From Endomychus coccineus (Eukaryota > Arthropoda > Insecta > Coleoptera > Endomychidae), in contig OY294069.1 of assembly GCA_958510875.1 (NCBI GenBank), forward strand, positions 6,395,205 through 6,459,204: a stretch of 64,000 nucleotides of DNA. The letters are read 5' to 3'. Below are positions 11,601 through 26,600 of the stretch, piece by piece. A program made the translations under genes and the position numbers. Within the stretch, counting starts at the first letter, position 1. Every line of letters starts with the position of its first letter. Under the pieces are notes generated by a model. The model saw only the letters and a list, made by a program, of their open reading frames with translations. It ran no database searches and was not told where the DNA came from.

Positions 11601-14600
11601 ATCTGGCACCAAGGCCTTCTTGGCAAATTTTCGGCATACGGTATGCCATCTCAACTTTATTAAACTTCATCGAGTTTTCCATCAGAAAGATCACTTCAAG
11701 TAGTAGTTTACGAAGTCTTCTACAATGGATATTTACGCTGGTGTTCTACAGGGATCTGTCTTAGCACCAACTACGTTTCTGCTCCATATCCACAGTTTTG
11801 CAGATGATGGTACACTTCATACCTGTTTCTAGAGCCTCCGAGACAGAGAGAGCTCGATGAAGAAGTTTGTTATGGGGATCTGATAATCAAGTTAATGCAA
11901 CCAAAATTAAAGCTTGAATTTTCTCCAAAATGGCGCATGAAACAATCCCTAATATGATGATGTCCTCCATATTTATACTCAGCGTCACTAGGACATGTGA
12001 GGTCCATTGCAAAAACCGCTCCACCTAAACTTGCTTTTCTATTACGTGCCAAGAACTACACCCTTCAGAAGCTCCTTATAATCTACAAAGCACCGATCCA
12101 CTTGTCCTTCCTGGAGTACTGGTCATATGTTTGGAGTTCAGCTCTCAAAGCTCACACCGAATAGCGTAGTTGCGGAACTCTTTGACTAGTGAGGTATTTT
12201 CTGCCTCTATCCTAAACACTTTCAAGAAAAATTCAAATGCCTATCTCCTCTCCCAACATTCCTTCGCTGTCTCAAATGATATTTACGATTATGGATTTGT
12301 CTCTCGTGAAGTCAAATAATAAAAATGAAACCTTCACTCTCTATTCTTCCAATATATTCTGGATCCACCAATGTACTCACTATCTCTGTCAAAACAAAAC
12401 AAGGTGATGCCTGTATGAACTTACGATAACAAAAATTTCTTAAATACCATCCAACATTGCCCCAATAAAAAGCTTTAGTACCTACATCTCTTTTTTATTC
12501 TTACGCAAATGTGATGAATCTCCTGATATTCTACACAATCTAAAGCGAGTGTGCGCTCAAGAGTTCTTATTATAATCAGAGCATAGGTCAACTAATATTG
12601 CTGAACGGCTTTTAGGTAGATTACACCTTTTGACACTTTCACTCAGCAGAATAAATTAAGCCATACTATATATCATACCATCCGCTATTCATTTTCAAGA
12701 TTATCATTTTGTGAAAATGAGAATAATATATTTATCATGAAACGTGCCAAGATATAAACAGTGACCTAACTATCGAGGAATAAGGACAGGTAACACCTCC
12801 GGATATCCGAATATAGGTTAACGTAATCGAGTCTGGATTTAATCTTCCAGATATTTGCCTGATTTCGCAAATTGAATTTGTTAATTCGGTTTTTTGTCAC
12901 AAATCTTGGTCTTGACGTAATCACCAAGCCGAAATATAGATGATAAATGATCTTGCTGAGCCACACGATCACTTGAAGGAGCATTTCATGGATTAACTAC
13001 CATCAATTACTAAATCAAAACGGGGGCGCACAAGTCCAGACTACTTAGATCGCTTGGTTGGGTTCATTGTTCGCCCCTTGATGCAAGACTCATTCTAGCA
13101 GGCCTAAGATGCTCTCACCTCTGTTGCATACAAAACATATGGCTTTACCTTGTACCTCTTGCACGGCTCCATTACGTATGAGGAGAGAGAGAGAGTTCCA
13201 TACTGGGTTACAAACTCTCATAGTGCTCAGTCACTTTCTTGCTCGATCTTGGAGTAAAATGCTATCACGCTGCAGATACCTTCCGATGGCATTATGCAAA
13301 ACACTAGCTAAGGCAATTGCGTCATTAAAATATCTCTTAAATTAGAATATAGTAGGATTAAACACATAAATAACTTCTATTAGCACGTTATAGATATCTA
13401 TTAGATAATAAACTGCAATATCGAAGAAATTAAGAGATTAGGCTTATGTTTCTCCGTTAATTCTACTGCATAGAGATTATAATTCCATTTATTGCATGAT
13501 AAACTGTAATTAGATCCATTATTTCAAACAAATCTCATACTGCCGTCCCACAGGTTTGCTGCTTCTAATGATAGCTTGTTTCAAGATTCCTAAAGTTGCT
13601 CCTTGAAGCTATCTGGGAAGCAACCAACGTATCTGCCATATTCCAGTGTTAGATTTTTTCAGCTCATGTGGTATTCTGTCGGAAGGTCAGGACAGGTCGA
13701 TTCTGTGGTTTTTTAGATTATGAGGAGGAGCTGGGGCTTGAAGGAGCTCATGGAATATAAAAGCAAATTTCTGTGAAGCAGTTATCGCATTAAACTTCAA
13801 ATGATCGGTTTGAGTTTCGGTTGAATTATACTATACTATACTATATTATCAGAGCTCTGCATTTTATAATTCTTAGCAGATCTCCATTTATTGTATCGAC
13901 CATGTTCATGTCTTGCCCCTTGGCTTCATTGTATGTATAGGGGCTCTAGAAGAGAAAGCTGTATGGAAGGCGCTGGAGGTCAATTCCTGAAAATAACTTC
14001 TACAAAATGTACAATATTTTATAAGTTTCATGTCTCTTTTCAACAATGACAAAATTTCTAATTGATTTTATTAATCAATGACTTAACCACAGGGAGAGGC
14101 TGGTAAGAATTCAAACAAATTCTCACTTTATCATAATTACTAACCAAAATCGAAACAAGAGATTTTTAGGAGACAGCGGTAGTTTTATTAGGTCATTGAT
14201 CATAGATAGAAGTGCAATGGGTCTATAGTTATTGAGAAGGGTCTACTTTACTCTTTTTCGAATTGGATGGACTCTAGCTGGTTTCGAGTTAGAAGGAAAC
14301 ATACCAAGTTTGTGAGAAATATTATTTGGTTAGGGGAGGATCTAGTATGATAATGAATAAGAAGTTTGATGGAAGTTCCCAAGTTTGATTTCCTTGGTAG
14401 TTTCTGATTCCACATTTCTTTTTCACCTCATAAATCGGATTGCCGAAATCGTATTATTTGGAAGGGATCGAAAAATTAGAAAAACACTGGACGAAGAGTA
14501 TCGAGCTGCAAAGAGATTATGTTGAGAAATAATATAAGTTTTGTCCAAATAAATCATTTCTTGTTTCAACCTTATCCACTAAAGACACTGTAGATATTGT

Positions 14601-17600
14601 GGAACTTCCAGCTACCAATTAGGCATCATCAGAGCATTGATTGTATATTAATCAATAATCAGAGTAAACTAAATTAGGAATCAAAGTGTCCCGACTTATA
14701 CAGTGTGTCCGTAAAGTATGGAACAAATTCATTTTTAGGTAAACAGGTCATTTTAAGAAATAATCCTGAAACACGTCGATTTTTGATGTTAATTTACCGT
14801 ATTTTAAAATAATAATCTAATATACAGGGTGAATTACGTTCGAGTAATGACGTCACCGTCATTTTTTTTAAATGGAACACCCCCATTTTGTCTCAATTTT
14901 CGGATTACTCTAGCTGAGCTGATTCCAAAAATGTATTACATGTTGATTCCAATTGGTACAGGCTGGACAAAAATACAATAGTTTTGTGTGTGTTCATAAA
15001 GTAACGCGTAACATTCTTTATTAGGTAAATTAACAATATTATCAAAAATACTTATTGTCTAGCGGACAGAATATGCTGGAATACATGACTTTATAAATGT
15101 TCGAACTGCAGCCCTTGCTGTATTTGACAGTAACCCAAACGGTGTACAAATTCTTGTTGAACCTTGTGTATGGTTTCTTGCGTAATATTGTTTATTTCTG
15201 TTCGAATTTTCTCTTGTAAATCTGCAATATTTGCTGGTTTCGTTTTATAAATAACATTCTTCAGATGGCCCCACAGGAAATAATCCAAAGGATTTAAATC
15301 TGGTGACCTCGCTGGCCATTCAGTGGGTCCACGTCTACCAATCCACCTGTTCGGAAAAATTTCATCTAGGTACCTTCTAACATCTACAGCATAATGTGGA
15401 GGTGCACCATCCTGTTGAAACCATAAACTTTCATCAAAACCTCCAGGATTACGTCTGCTGGGAAACAAATTACGTAAAGTAGGTACGAGATACCCCCTTA
15501 AAAACTCAAGGTACGTTGCCCCGTTTAAATTACCTTCGAAAAAGTAGGGTCCGATGATTCGATTTCGTACAATTCCAGCCCATACATTTACCTTTTGAGG
15601 GTATTGTGTATGATGCTCACGCATCCAGTGAGGGTTTTCTTTTACCCAGTATCTACAATTCTAACGGTAAACCTCACCATTTAACATGAAAGTGGACTCA
15701 TCAGAAAAAATAATGTTTTGTATCAAGAGAGGGTCTCGGTGACATTTATCCATCATTTCTTCGCAAAATTGGAGTCTTCTATCGGGATCATCTTCGTTTA
15801 ATTCTTGCACAAGTTTGATTTTATAAGGATGTCATTTTTCAAGCTTCAATAGTTTGTGTACCGTTGTTTTGCTAACACCGATATAGCGACTAACTTTACG
15901 AACAGAAGTGTGCGCATCTTCTTCAAAACTCAGTAAAACATCTAATGCTGTATCAGCATTTGCAGGGGGACGACCTGATTTGCGTACATTTTCAACATTA
16001 CCAATTTCTAGAAATTTCGTTTCAATCTTACTGACTGTTGAACGCGTTATAGGTCTTTCTGGATATTTATCATTAAACAAATTGCACACTTCCATCTGAG
16101 TTCGCGATCTGTCTCCATACCCAATCATCATAAGTATTTCAATTCTTTGTTTTACACTTTACTCCATTTCTACTTCCAATTAAATCTAAGCAATCATTCG
16201 AATATTCACGAATACCAAAAATATTGTAGTACTAAACTGTCACTGAACATCAATAAATTACTAAACAAATAATGACATTTCCCAAAAAAGTAGACGACTA
16301 TGTTTTTTATAAATAGATATGAAATATTTTTTGTCATATTCTGTCTGCTAGACCACAAGTACCAAACATGTTTGGAAACAGCTCATTTTTATTACTCTAA
16401 ACATGTAGCAAACTACGGGGTGTTACATTTAAACCAATTGCCGCTAGACAATAAGTATTTTTGATAATATTGTTAATTTACCTAATAAAGAATGTTACGC
16501 GTTACTTTATGAGCACACACAAAACTATTGTATTTTTGTCCACCCTGTACCAATTGGAATCAACATGTGTTAAATTTTTGGAGTCAACTCAGCTAGAGTA
16601 ATCCGAAAATTGAGACAAAATGGGGGTGTTCCATTTGAAAAAAATGACGGTGACGTCATTACTCGAACGTAATTCACCCTGTATATTAGATTATTATTTT
16701 AAAATACGGTAAATTAACATCAAAAATCAACGTGTTTCAGGATTATTTCTTAAAATGACCTGTTTACCTAAAAATGAATTTGTTCCATACTTTACGGACA
16801 CACAGTATACTATTTTGAATTGGAAGAGTAAGGTACGGCCAATACCCACTAGATATAAAGGCCTGCGCGCTTGATAGTGACGTCAGAAGCCAGAGACTAC
16901 ACTGCAGCTGGTCACACGTTTGTTACTGAACAATACTACAATACCGACAGTAAAACAAAAGAAGAACATATATGAGGACTTTCTGTTCGAACGGTGTTGC
17001 TAGACGTGAACTGAGTCCTTAGTTGCACCCCATTTACTTTTTAAATGTTTTATTCTGAACGTATGCAATCGATGAATTATGGACTGAATTTAATGAATCA
17101 TGTACCACACAGACGCATCCTCAAAATGAACTATAAACTGATGAACTGATTATTATTAATGGCATGTTAACTTGAATCCAAACATTAACCTGTCTTCAGA
17201 AATACCAAGTTAGTGTTTTCTTACTCATGATACAAGACCAACACATCCAGATGTAGATTAATTTCGAAGATATTCCTTTAGTTGAATTGTAATTAAATTA
17301 AACCATTATATTCGATCATTTCCGCAATATAGCAATAATAAAAATGTAACAGAGATCTTTATTCAGCAATAAAACCACTATTACAATATGGATTATCCTA
17401 TGGATAGAGGAAATAGCGTTTGTTAAATCACAACATTCCTGCATAAGAAATAGAAAAGGCTGGGACGTAAATCGACAAAGGGTACGTTGAAATTGAATTA
17501 CCAAATAAAAGTTTTTATTGCGCTCGAAAGCAAATTCTTTTACATGCATTTTTCGATGAACGAAAGCCTTTGACCCGTATCACGGACCGCCGTTGCCGGT

Positions 17601-20600
17601 GAGAATTACATTAGAATACTTCAACTCATTCTCACGCCTGAAATATAAGCATACAATCCTTAGTACAATGTAGTATATCATTGGATGAAATAATTGTTCG
17701 TATATAATCAATAATTGTGTTAGGGCACATTTCCAGATTAGTGAAACATGCTCACATTCTACCTATTCATGAGAAAAGACCTACAAACAATACTTCGAAT
17801 TATTAGTCGAGTCAAATAGGTATTTCATTACGAAAATGGAAAGATATGGACCGATTTTGATGAAACAAAGTGCATTCGATTCGGGTTGACGTCTAGAAAA
17901 AAGCTTACCGGTTAGTTTTTTGTGCAAATTTGTTTTTTTTTTTAAACGAAAAATTGACCAATTTTTGGCTAATTATTGGGAAAATTTAGTCGGTGGTTTT
18001 CGGGGTCGCTGATTACGATTCTGAACTCAGATTGGTCAAACTCGAACTCCCCAGCTGGTAATTGGCCACTTTAATTGGACAAAGTGACCATTTTTTTAAA
18101 TTCCACCAAAAATAGCCAGGAAAAATCACTCGAGGGTTTTTGGGGTCGCTGATTGGCCAAAATCGATCTTCCCAGCTGGTAATTGGCCAGTTTAATTGGA
18201 CAAAATTGATCATTTTTTCTTAATTTCATCGCAAATAAACAGGAAAAATTACTCGGGGGTTTTCGGAGTCGCTGAGTACGATTCTGAAGTGAAATTGTCC
18301 AAAATCGAACTCCTAACTCCTCAGCTGGTAATTGACAGGTTTAATTGGACAAAATTGACCAATTTCCAAAATTTCATCAAAACTAACAATTTGACTTCAG
18401 AATCGTAATCAGCGACCCCGAAAACCCCCGACTAAATTTTCCCAATAATTAGCCAAAAATTGATCAATTTTTCGTTTAAAAAAAAAATAACAAATTTGCA
18501 CAAAAAACTAACCGGTAAGCTTTTTTCTAGACGTCATCCCGAATCGAATGCACTTTGTTTCATCAATCGGTCCATATCTTTCGATTTTCCTAAGTCGGCC
18601 TGTTTTAATACCTATTTGATTCGACTATATAGCCCTATTTCTATGCTATGTAATACTACTAAGTAATTTCATCCAGAACTAGGTGATGGAGCATTTCTCA
18701 CCCTTTTTTGTAATAAATTAAAAAAATTAAGTATCACTTTCTATCATCACATTTCTAACATTCGTTGTAAATGAACAACAATGAAAAGAAATAACGACGG
18801 AAAGTCGAAATTCGCGATTGAATCATGCCGGAAGTGAAATAAAACTACGAAGTTCTAAGCCAAGAAAATATAATATCAAAACATGTAACTAAGTTTCGTA
18901 AGTTTGGAATATACGATTCGTAAAAAGTGTCTGTTGGTCTGTAATAAGATATTGCATAACATGGATACACATGACATTTCTCTTGATTTCAGCTGAAAAT
19001 AGTAGCGGTATGGATCACTTCAATAGCATATAGTTTTCCGAAGTTTATCTGGGGCAACACCGTAGAAACTGGCAACGGCGATGAGATGGCATGCGTCTTG
19101 AACAGGAAGGTGTATAATTCAGAACTGGCGGACATGATACATTTCGTCTTGTTGTTCGTCATTCCTTTGGCTATTATGTCGGTAAGCAAAATAAAAGTTC
19201 ATTCGCCAACGAAAATATAAAATGAAACGACGAATTTCGCGTCAAGATGAAACGTTATTCCGTTTATGAAAATTCCAAGCGCCCACAAGTCCTCATGTTA
19301 AACGGTCCAGTCTAGACCGACCCAGAGTAAACGCTGTTCACATTAAGAAAGAAATGACGTCATGGCTCAAGACCAGTCATGGTTGTCAGATTGAACATGT
19401 TTTAATTCTGATCTTCAGGATTGGGGTTGAGATAAATTGAAAGCTCTGTGAACCAAAGAGTCTATGACAGATTGTTTTTGGGCAGGGTGGTGGTGAGAAA
19501 GGCCATTGCGATATCTATTGGTGTGAGTAGGTTTTCGATACACAGATTGTCCTAAAGTACCGTCAGTCTGTCAACTAACTAATACATCTAGGAACGGGAG
19601 TGAACCTTTCGATCCAACTTCCATGGTGAGAAGAATATTATTATGTTATGAATTTGAATGATTGAGGAAGGGAACAAGATTTTCGCGACCATGTTGCCAA
19701 TAACAAAAGTGTCGTCGACATATCTAAACCAACATTTCGGCTTGAGAACAGATGAGTCGATAGCATCTTGCTCAAAAGTTTCCAAAAGATATTAGCTATG
19801 ATCGGGGAAAGTGGGGAACCCATGGCAGCTCCCGAGAACTGCTCGTAAAACTTGCTATCGTACAGGAAATATGTGGAAAATAGACAAAAATCAATTAACG
19901 GTAGTAAGTTCATTGAAATGTTTTTGGCATTGGTGAAGAGTGATTCGACGTCGAAGCTGACGAGTAAATCACCTGAGTCGACTTTTAGCATTTGGAGTAA
20001 GGTATTTGATAGTACTGACAATTTGTCTCAGAGGAACTAAGGGCTTCTGAATTTTAGGTAAACCATATAATCGGGGGTGTCTTGAATAATGGGGGATAAG
20101 AAATTCCTTATCTGTATCAGGAAGGGAAGAATGACGGATGATTTGAACGTTCTATAGAGGGGGTGGAATCTTTTGGTAGGAGCTTATAGGAATTAGTTTG
20201 GAGACATTGAAGGATTTTGTAATCATAATCGGAACGATTCATGACAACAGTGGAGTTTCCTTTATCAGCATTCAAAATAGCTAAATCAGGATTTGATTTG
20301 AGTAAATTAGGTGCTTGGATTAGAGGTTTAGGGCAATTCAATTTAGGAATGTTGGAATAACGAAGAATCTTAGCAGTTTCGAAACGAATTTCATCTGCTG
20401 CGAGATGGGGAACCTTATGTAGGGATGATAATTAAATCATAGCCGGAAGGGCTTTGATGAATATCTTTGAAATCCAAAAAAATTTAAGAAATCCTGAACC
20501 TAACTAGGCTCAAGGATTTCACTAAGCCTAATCCGGCAGTGGGTAGATCACTGAACCTAATACAACCCTTGTCAGACATATTCTACTAGAAATACGTCTA

Positions 20601-23600
20601 CTAGGGCTCCTTTATTCAATTCTTCAGATCTGCACAATTGAGTTGGATGAATAAGACAGGAAAGGCTCTACGTGGGTGACTTATTTGGAATTGTACAAGC
20701 TTAAACATTATGATATTGATTAATCTATTTTTTTTATAGTTGCTCTATACACGAATTGCGGTATGCCTGTGGAAAAGTTCGGAGCAATTGAAAAAACAGC
20801 TGGATGCCTCGTCAAATAACCAAAGCCAAAACTTATGTCGACGACAGTCCAGCCGACACCGGCAAGATAAAAAGGTAGGTAAATTGGAAATTAAAATACA
20901 TTAGAATTGACATTTTATACAACATAAATTAACTGCATCTCGTTTCTTATGATATATTTTCTTTTCTGCTGAAACCTAAAAGAAAGAAACACTTCATTAG
21001 AACTAAACATTCGAGAAGATAGAGAATAATTTACATTTTCACTAGATTTGTCAATCAGCAAGGTGACATGTTTAAACTTATTTATTGTTCAAATTCCAAT
21101 AGAGAATGATGTGGGGCCCAATAAATTAGACATGTTCCGAATAGCGATATCATCTTCTCCATGCGAATATGCGTGATAGGATGGAGGGTGAAAATCCGGA
21201 AAAACATCCCGATTAAGATAGATGTCGATAATTTGTATTCCAGTCAGCGAATCATAAATATTCCCCCTTCTATTCATGATATGTTAGACGCTTCAAGACT
21301 TGCACGACGGAAATTTATCGGAAATTAAAATTCCTATGAAAGTATGTCCAGGCAGTTTTTTCTCGTTGATCGTAAAAAAATAAATACAAACATTATTGGA
21401 TGCGTACACACGAAGGTAACAAATATTAAGCGATTCATCTAAAACATATTTTTTTTACATTCATATCGAGAGAACTAAATATTTGTTGAGCTGTATGATC
21501 AGTGTTTAAAAGGATGTTGTGCTCTTTAATAATTTTCGTCATCTGAAGAATTTCTTGATTGAAATGCCATGTTTCTTCTATTTAAAAATTGAATCAGTCA
21601 TTACGTGATGAAAATCCATTCTAAACTTAAATGAAATAACTATTGATTGATTTTCACGTATTTAATAAATAAATGGAACTATAATTGAGAACAACAAGTT
21701 TGGATTGAAAACTGATTCATCGAAAGCCACCCTTCTTATCAAAAATTATTAAGTCAAATAACTTGAAATTGACAAAGTGCCACATGATTTCTCAAGAGTA
21801 TAATTGTGGCTGTTATTTATAATGCGTCAATTTTCTCAAAAACCAATCTACAATTAGGGGAAGAATTTCCGAATTGTTTAACCAATATGCAGTAAGATAG
21901 CAAATAATTATTTCCTTTTTTTGAGGCCTCTAATTCAGAATGTTTTTGGTGGGAATTCTTAAACATATCTGTCCTTTTTTAAATATTACTAACTGATTCT
22001 TTCTTTACTAATTATTTCAATTGTAATCAAGAGTATATTTAATTGCAATTCCGATGATACTACGTTACGTCCCGGTTTACGTGTGATACACATAATTAAT
22101 GTGACTTATGAAAGAAAAACGTTTCAAACTTCCGTATTATGTACGACAGCGGTTCTAGATCAATCCGCTACTTAGGTATCTCCAGATGGTTAACATTAAC
22201 ATGTATCATAGGTAAGCATTCGTTTTCCATACTATATGTGTTATTGATTTTGACAGGTTTATGATTTCCTTTAGAATAGGGAGTTTGTGTGAAATTATTG
22301 AAACCATCTGGACCATGCCAGCTATAGTATCATATCACCCTCCGTGAAGCGTATTTAAATTGTCTTATATCATTTTCCTCTTATTTTTGTTATGCATATC
22401 AATTCCTGGTTAAAATAGATACTTGAACGGGAACGATCTTAAAGATTTCGAATACGCGTTTTTTAGTCTTGTTAAACGTTGTTCCTTTTGTAGTAATTTC
22501 AATTTCAAATACAAATAAATCCAACTAACTTCAATTTATATTTATTTCGAAAGTTTATACGCTTCTAAGACGCAGCAATTTATCCAGGACCATCTGCAAG
22601 TTTACTGAGGAATTCGATTTCTCAAAACAACTAGAACTAAAGTTTATAGTTATTGAACTTTAATCTGCTGGCACTTAAAATTCACCAATTGTATAATATA
22701 GTCTACCCACTGGATCGTAACAAGTTTTCAATATCAGCTTCCAGTTTTAGGAATGTAAAGCAGAATTAATCTACACTCTATATCCGACCATTCTGGACAA
22801 ACAAACAATGTTTTAGTTGGAAATATTTCGAACCAATAATGAAGGTAGGCATAACATTCCACAACGAATTTTGCAATTCTGATGAAGGCAGCTTGAGATT
22901 CCTCATTTTTTACTTCGAAAACTATTCGAAGAAACTATTCAGTTCCCAAACTACTCTATACAAATGGCATGGAGAATAGTTATTATCTGGGATCGAAGGT
23001 TTTAGCTTATATAATTTTGGTTTTTTGATGGATTTCCTCTCTCAGGTGGGCATCAATATACAGCCAATCATCAATGGCAGTGACAGCGGAGGACATCTTT
23101 GAATTAGAGGTATTCAAATGTTGGGAATACGCCTGTATTTTAGAAGATTTCTATTTCTTCTATAGTTTTCTAATCATTGTCGAATCACTTGTCAACCTTT
23201 ATTAAATACCATTGTCAAAAGTGTTTCCTCGAATTGAATTTTGACTTCCAACTGCACAGACCATTTTCTGTTTTCTAATCGAAATGTATTAGTTTGTCGA
23301 CAAGGTTAAGACACCCATACCAAATAATTCTCATTGTTACTGTAAAATATATTATTATAACATACAGCGTCAATGTCAGAATGATGTATCTTGAATTAAC
23401 TTACATATAAAACAAATGGGTATGCTGACGAATGATGATATAGTCATCGCAGTTCAAGGCAAATTCAACACCACATTCAGCCATCACGTGATTAGCATAA
23501 GGATAGGGCAAGAAGGCTGTATAAATTTAACATTCTAGCTTTTATCCGAAGAATGGAACTAGAGGAAATACGTCCGAGGGACAGCTGTCAGGAGAGGTCA

Positions 23601-26600
23601 AATATCTAGGAGTAGTAGACACTGAAATGTACGCTATCTTGCAATGTGCAAGATATACAACATGACGGAAGTGCGTAAACTACGAATCGGAATACGCAGA
23701 GACAGTTTGACGTCGATGAACGCACTCATTATGTAATCCCAAAAAAGATATCGTCAATGGTATGAGAACGCCCAGAAGGAATCTATGGAGACGAGGACAG
23801 CGAAAACACTAATCAATTAGCCCGAAGAATTGACCCATCAGCCTGTCCGAAGATGCATACAGGATTTGATCAAACAACAACAAAGAGATCGCTGGAATGA
23901 AGCTCCTAGTATCTCTCGAGGGAAAACATTTAATCGAGCACGCTCGAAGCAATACTCAACATCTATATATTAATAGGGTAGCCGACCAGTTCAATAGAAA
24001 AAAGTACAGAGGGTAGGGCGGTGGTTGAGGTGTCGCTCGAAAGGAACTAGAATGTAGATGTGCTAAAAAGTAGAACAATTAAAAAAATTATGTCATTTGA
24101 CTGTGATTGGACATTGAAATTCAGGGAAAAGCGCGCAACTGTCAACACACTGAGATGTATGGCGGGTAGTCACACCATGAGATAATTGTCAGTGGAATGG
24201 TTAGAAAAAAGCGCGCAACTCTCAACACTGAAATGTATGGGGATGGTAGACCACCAGGGTGCCGTAAAACAACTGTCTAGGCCCATATCCCCTGTCATTC
24301 ACAACTAGAACCGATTTTTCCTTGCTTGTCAATAAACCGGCAATATGGCTTTTGTCAGTAGATATTAACAGGAAACCTGCTCGCTTACGTAACACATGTG
24401 TGGAAGAAATCTATTGAAAAATATGGAGAATCTGTAGCATTTGACCGAGTCTGCCACCAAAGCCTTATCAGAAATGTCCGTCATATGGTTTGCTGCCTCA
24501 ACTTTATTGCTTACGATCCGATGCAATGGTTATCAACGCTGGTGTTCCACAGGAATCTGTCTTGGTATCAGTATTGTTTCTGTTCCATATCAACAATCTG
24601 TTGGAAGTAACCACCTGTTCCGTCCACCGATTTGCAGATTATGATACATTTCATACCGCTTTCTCATCAAGAGTCTCTATACCATCCAAGGAAGCCAGAG
24701 GAGCGAGATAGAGACAGGTTGATGCAATTGATGGAGATCTGGCAATCATTTAATATAGTTTAATACAACCAAAACTCAAGCTTGCTTGCATCTTCTCCAA
24801 GAAGACTGATCCCACATGTCACATGAACACCTATTCCTATGAAGTATTTCATGACCATGCTCGGAATCACAAAAAAGCACCTTCTCATGGGATGATCGAG
24901 TAAGGTCCATTGCGAAAACTACTCCACAAAAACTTGGTTTTCTATTCCGTGCCAAGAGCTACTTCACACCACAACAAAGCACAGATTCGACCTGTCCTGG
25001 AGTACTGTCACAATGCGAGGCATTAGTTCGTGGAAGACGAGCAATATTCGGACTGCCCAGACTACCGTCCGAGGAGGACAATAGCCAACCTGTGAAGAGC
25101 CTATACAGATAGCAATAGTTGAGAACCAATTTGTACTAATCGTTCTCCCTATGCTTGCGTCATCCTACTATCTCTTACGTGCAGCATGGTTGATACAATT
25201 ATTACAAGTTTCAAAATTAAATATATTGCTTGACCAAAATTGAGGGATTAGTTTCAGAAAATAAGTTTTAGTTGGGGAGTCACGCATTTAACATTTAGCA
25301 TGTTCTAATTTGAACAGGGTAAGTAAATATTCCCGAATCAAGTTCAACATTACGTGAGTCTATTTGTTGAGTTGAGTTCAGATGTTACCAACTATCGTAT
25401 AACAATGCCGTGAAATACAATGACATGTGAAGCTTTGTTTCCAATTTGATTAAAAATATAGCGCGCCACTTCCTACCCTTCTAGGTTCTGTTTGTTATTC
25501 GAGCGTCACAAACTGCATGGATTCGTGAAAATATCTTCTCCGCATAGCATTCGTTTAGATAATGACAATATATTCCTTTTTTCCGACAATAACAAGCATC
25601 TTCATCCCGTTTCAGATAGAATTCGTTCGGGTATTTGTTTGTACGTAGTGGCACAATACCATAAGGTATAATTACTTTGACACGCTTCTTCAGCAGCTTG
25701 ATATCATTCTCCCCCGTTGGATTTCCGAAACTTAATTGAATAGGTTAATGGAATCGATTGGTGGGAACATTTCAATGCCTACGGACCGTTTCGTTTAACT
25801 TCTTTCCGAAAGAATTCGGATAAGGGGGTGTTACTTCAACGAAAACATACATTTGCCATTTATGTTTCTACGAAACTACCAACCGGCTGTTCAATCCTCA
25901 TGAACACTTCTTTCAAGTATTCATTTAAGGTGTTTGGTGAAGAAGTAGATTTCTTAGGACACGTCGCCGACCCAAACGGAGTTTCACTAAATTCTTCTAA
26001 AATTGAGCAATGATTATTAAGGAAATCAAATCATATTCAGGATTGGTAGACTGTTATAAGATGTTGATAAAATACTTTGAAATAATGACCAAATGTCTTA
26101 AGAAAGGAATGAAAATTGAACATAATTCAGAATTTCCATTTGAAACTTGTAAAAACTATTAACCACCCACCTTACACTGGAAAATCCAGATTTTAATAAA
26201 CCTTTGGATATCAACTACAGATGCTTCATATTCAGCCCTAGGAGCAGTACTTTCTAAAAGTACAATTGGACGAGACAAATCAATCTGTTACGCCTCACGA
26301 ACTTCAAATGGAACGGAAAAAATTCTATTTTTCATTCGAGCGTCACAAACTGCATGGATTCGTGAAAATATTTTCTCCGCATAACATTCGTTTAAATAAT
26401 GATAATATAATCCTTTTTTTCAACAATAACAAACATCCTCGCCCCATTTTAAATAGAATTCATCCGGGTATTTATTTGTACGTACCGGCACCATACCATG
26501 AGATATAATTGCTTTGACACGCTCTTCAGCAGCGTTTTATCTTTGTCCCTCGTTGGACCTTCAAAACTTAATTAAAGTGAGATAATGGAACCGATTGGTG

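Larger units (their letters stand above)
14701..16805 (-). mobile_element. Complete mariner-type DNA transposon, 2105 bp, TA target site
   Basis: The element starts CAGTGTGTCCGTAAAG and ends with its inverted complement; TA dinucleotides flank it at 14699-14700 and 16806-16807, the Tc1/mariner target duplication. The terminal inverted repeats are about 365 bp each, much longer than the 20-30 bp of typical mariners. A single transposase frame on the - strand fills the middle. Both ends are intact, but the transposase has two nonsense codons, so this copy is non-autonomous. Confidence 0.92.

Noticed and set aside
13109..13345. 78-codon + strand frame
   Set aside because: No recognisable domain, no splice context with the receptor, low-complexity RERE stretch only.
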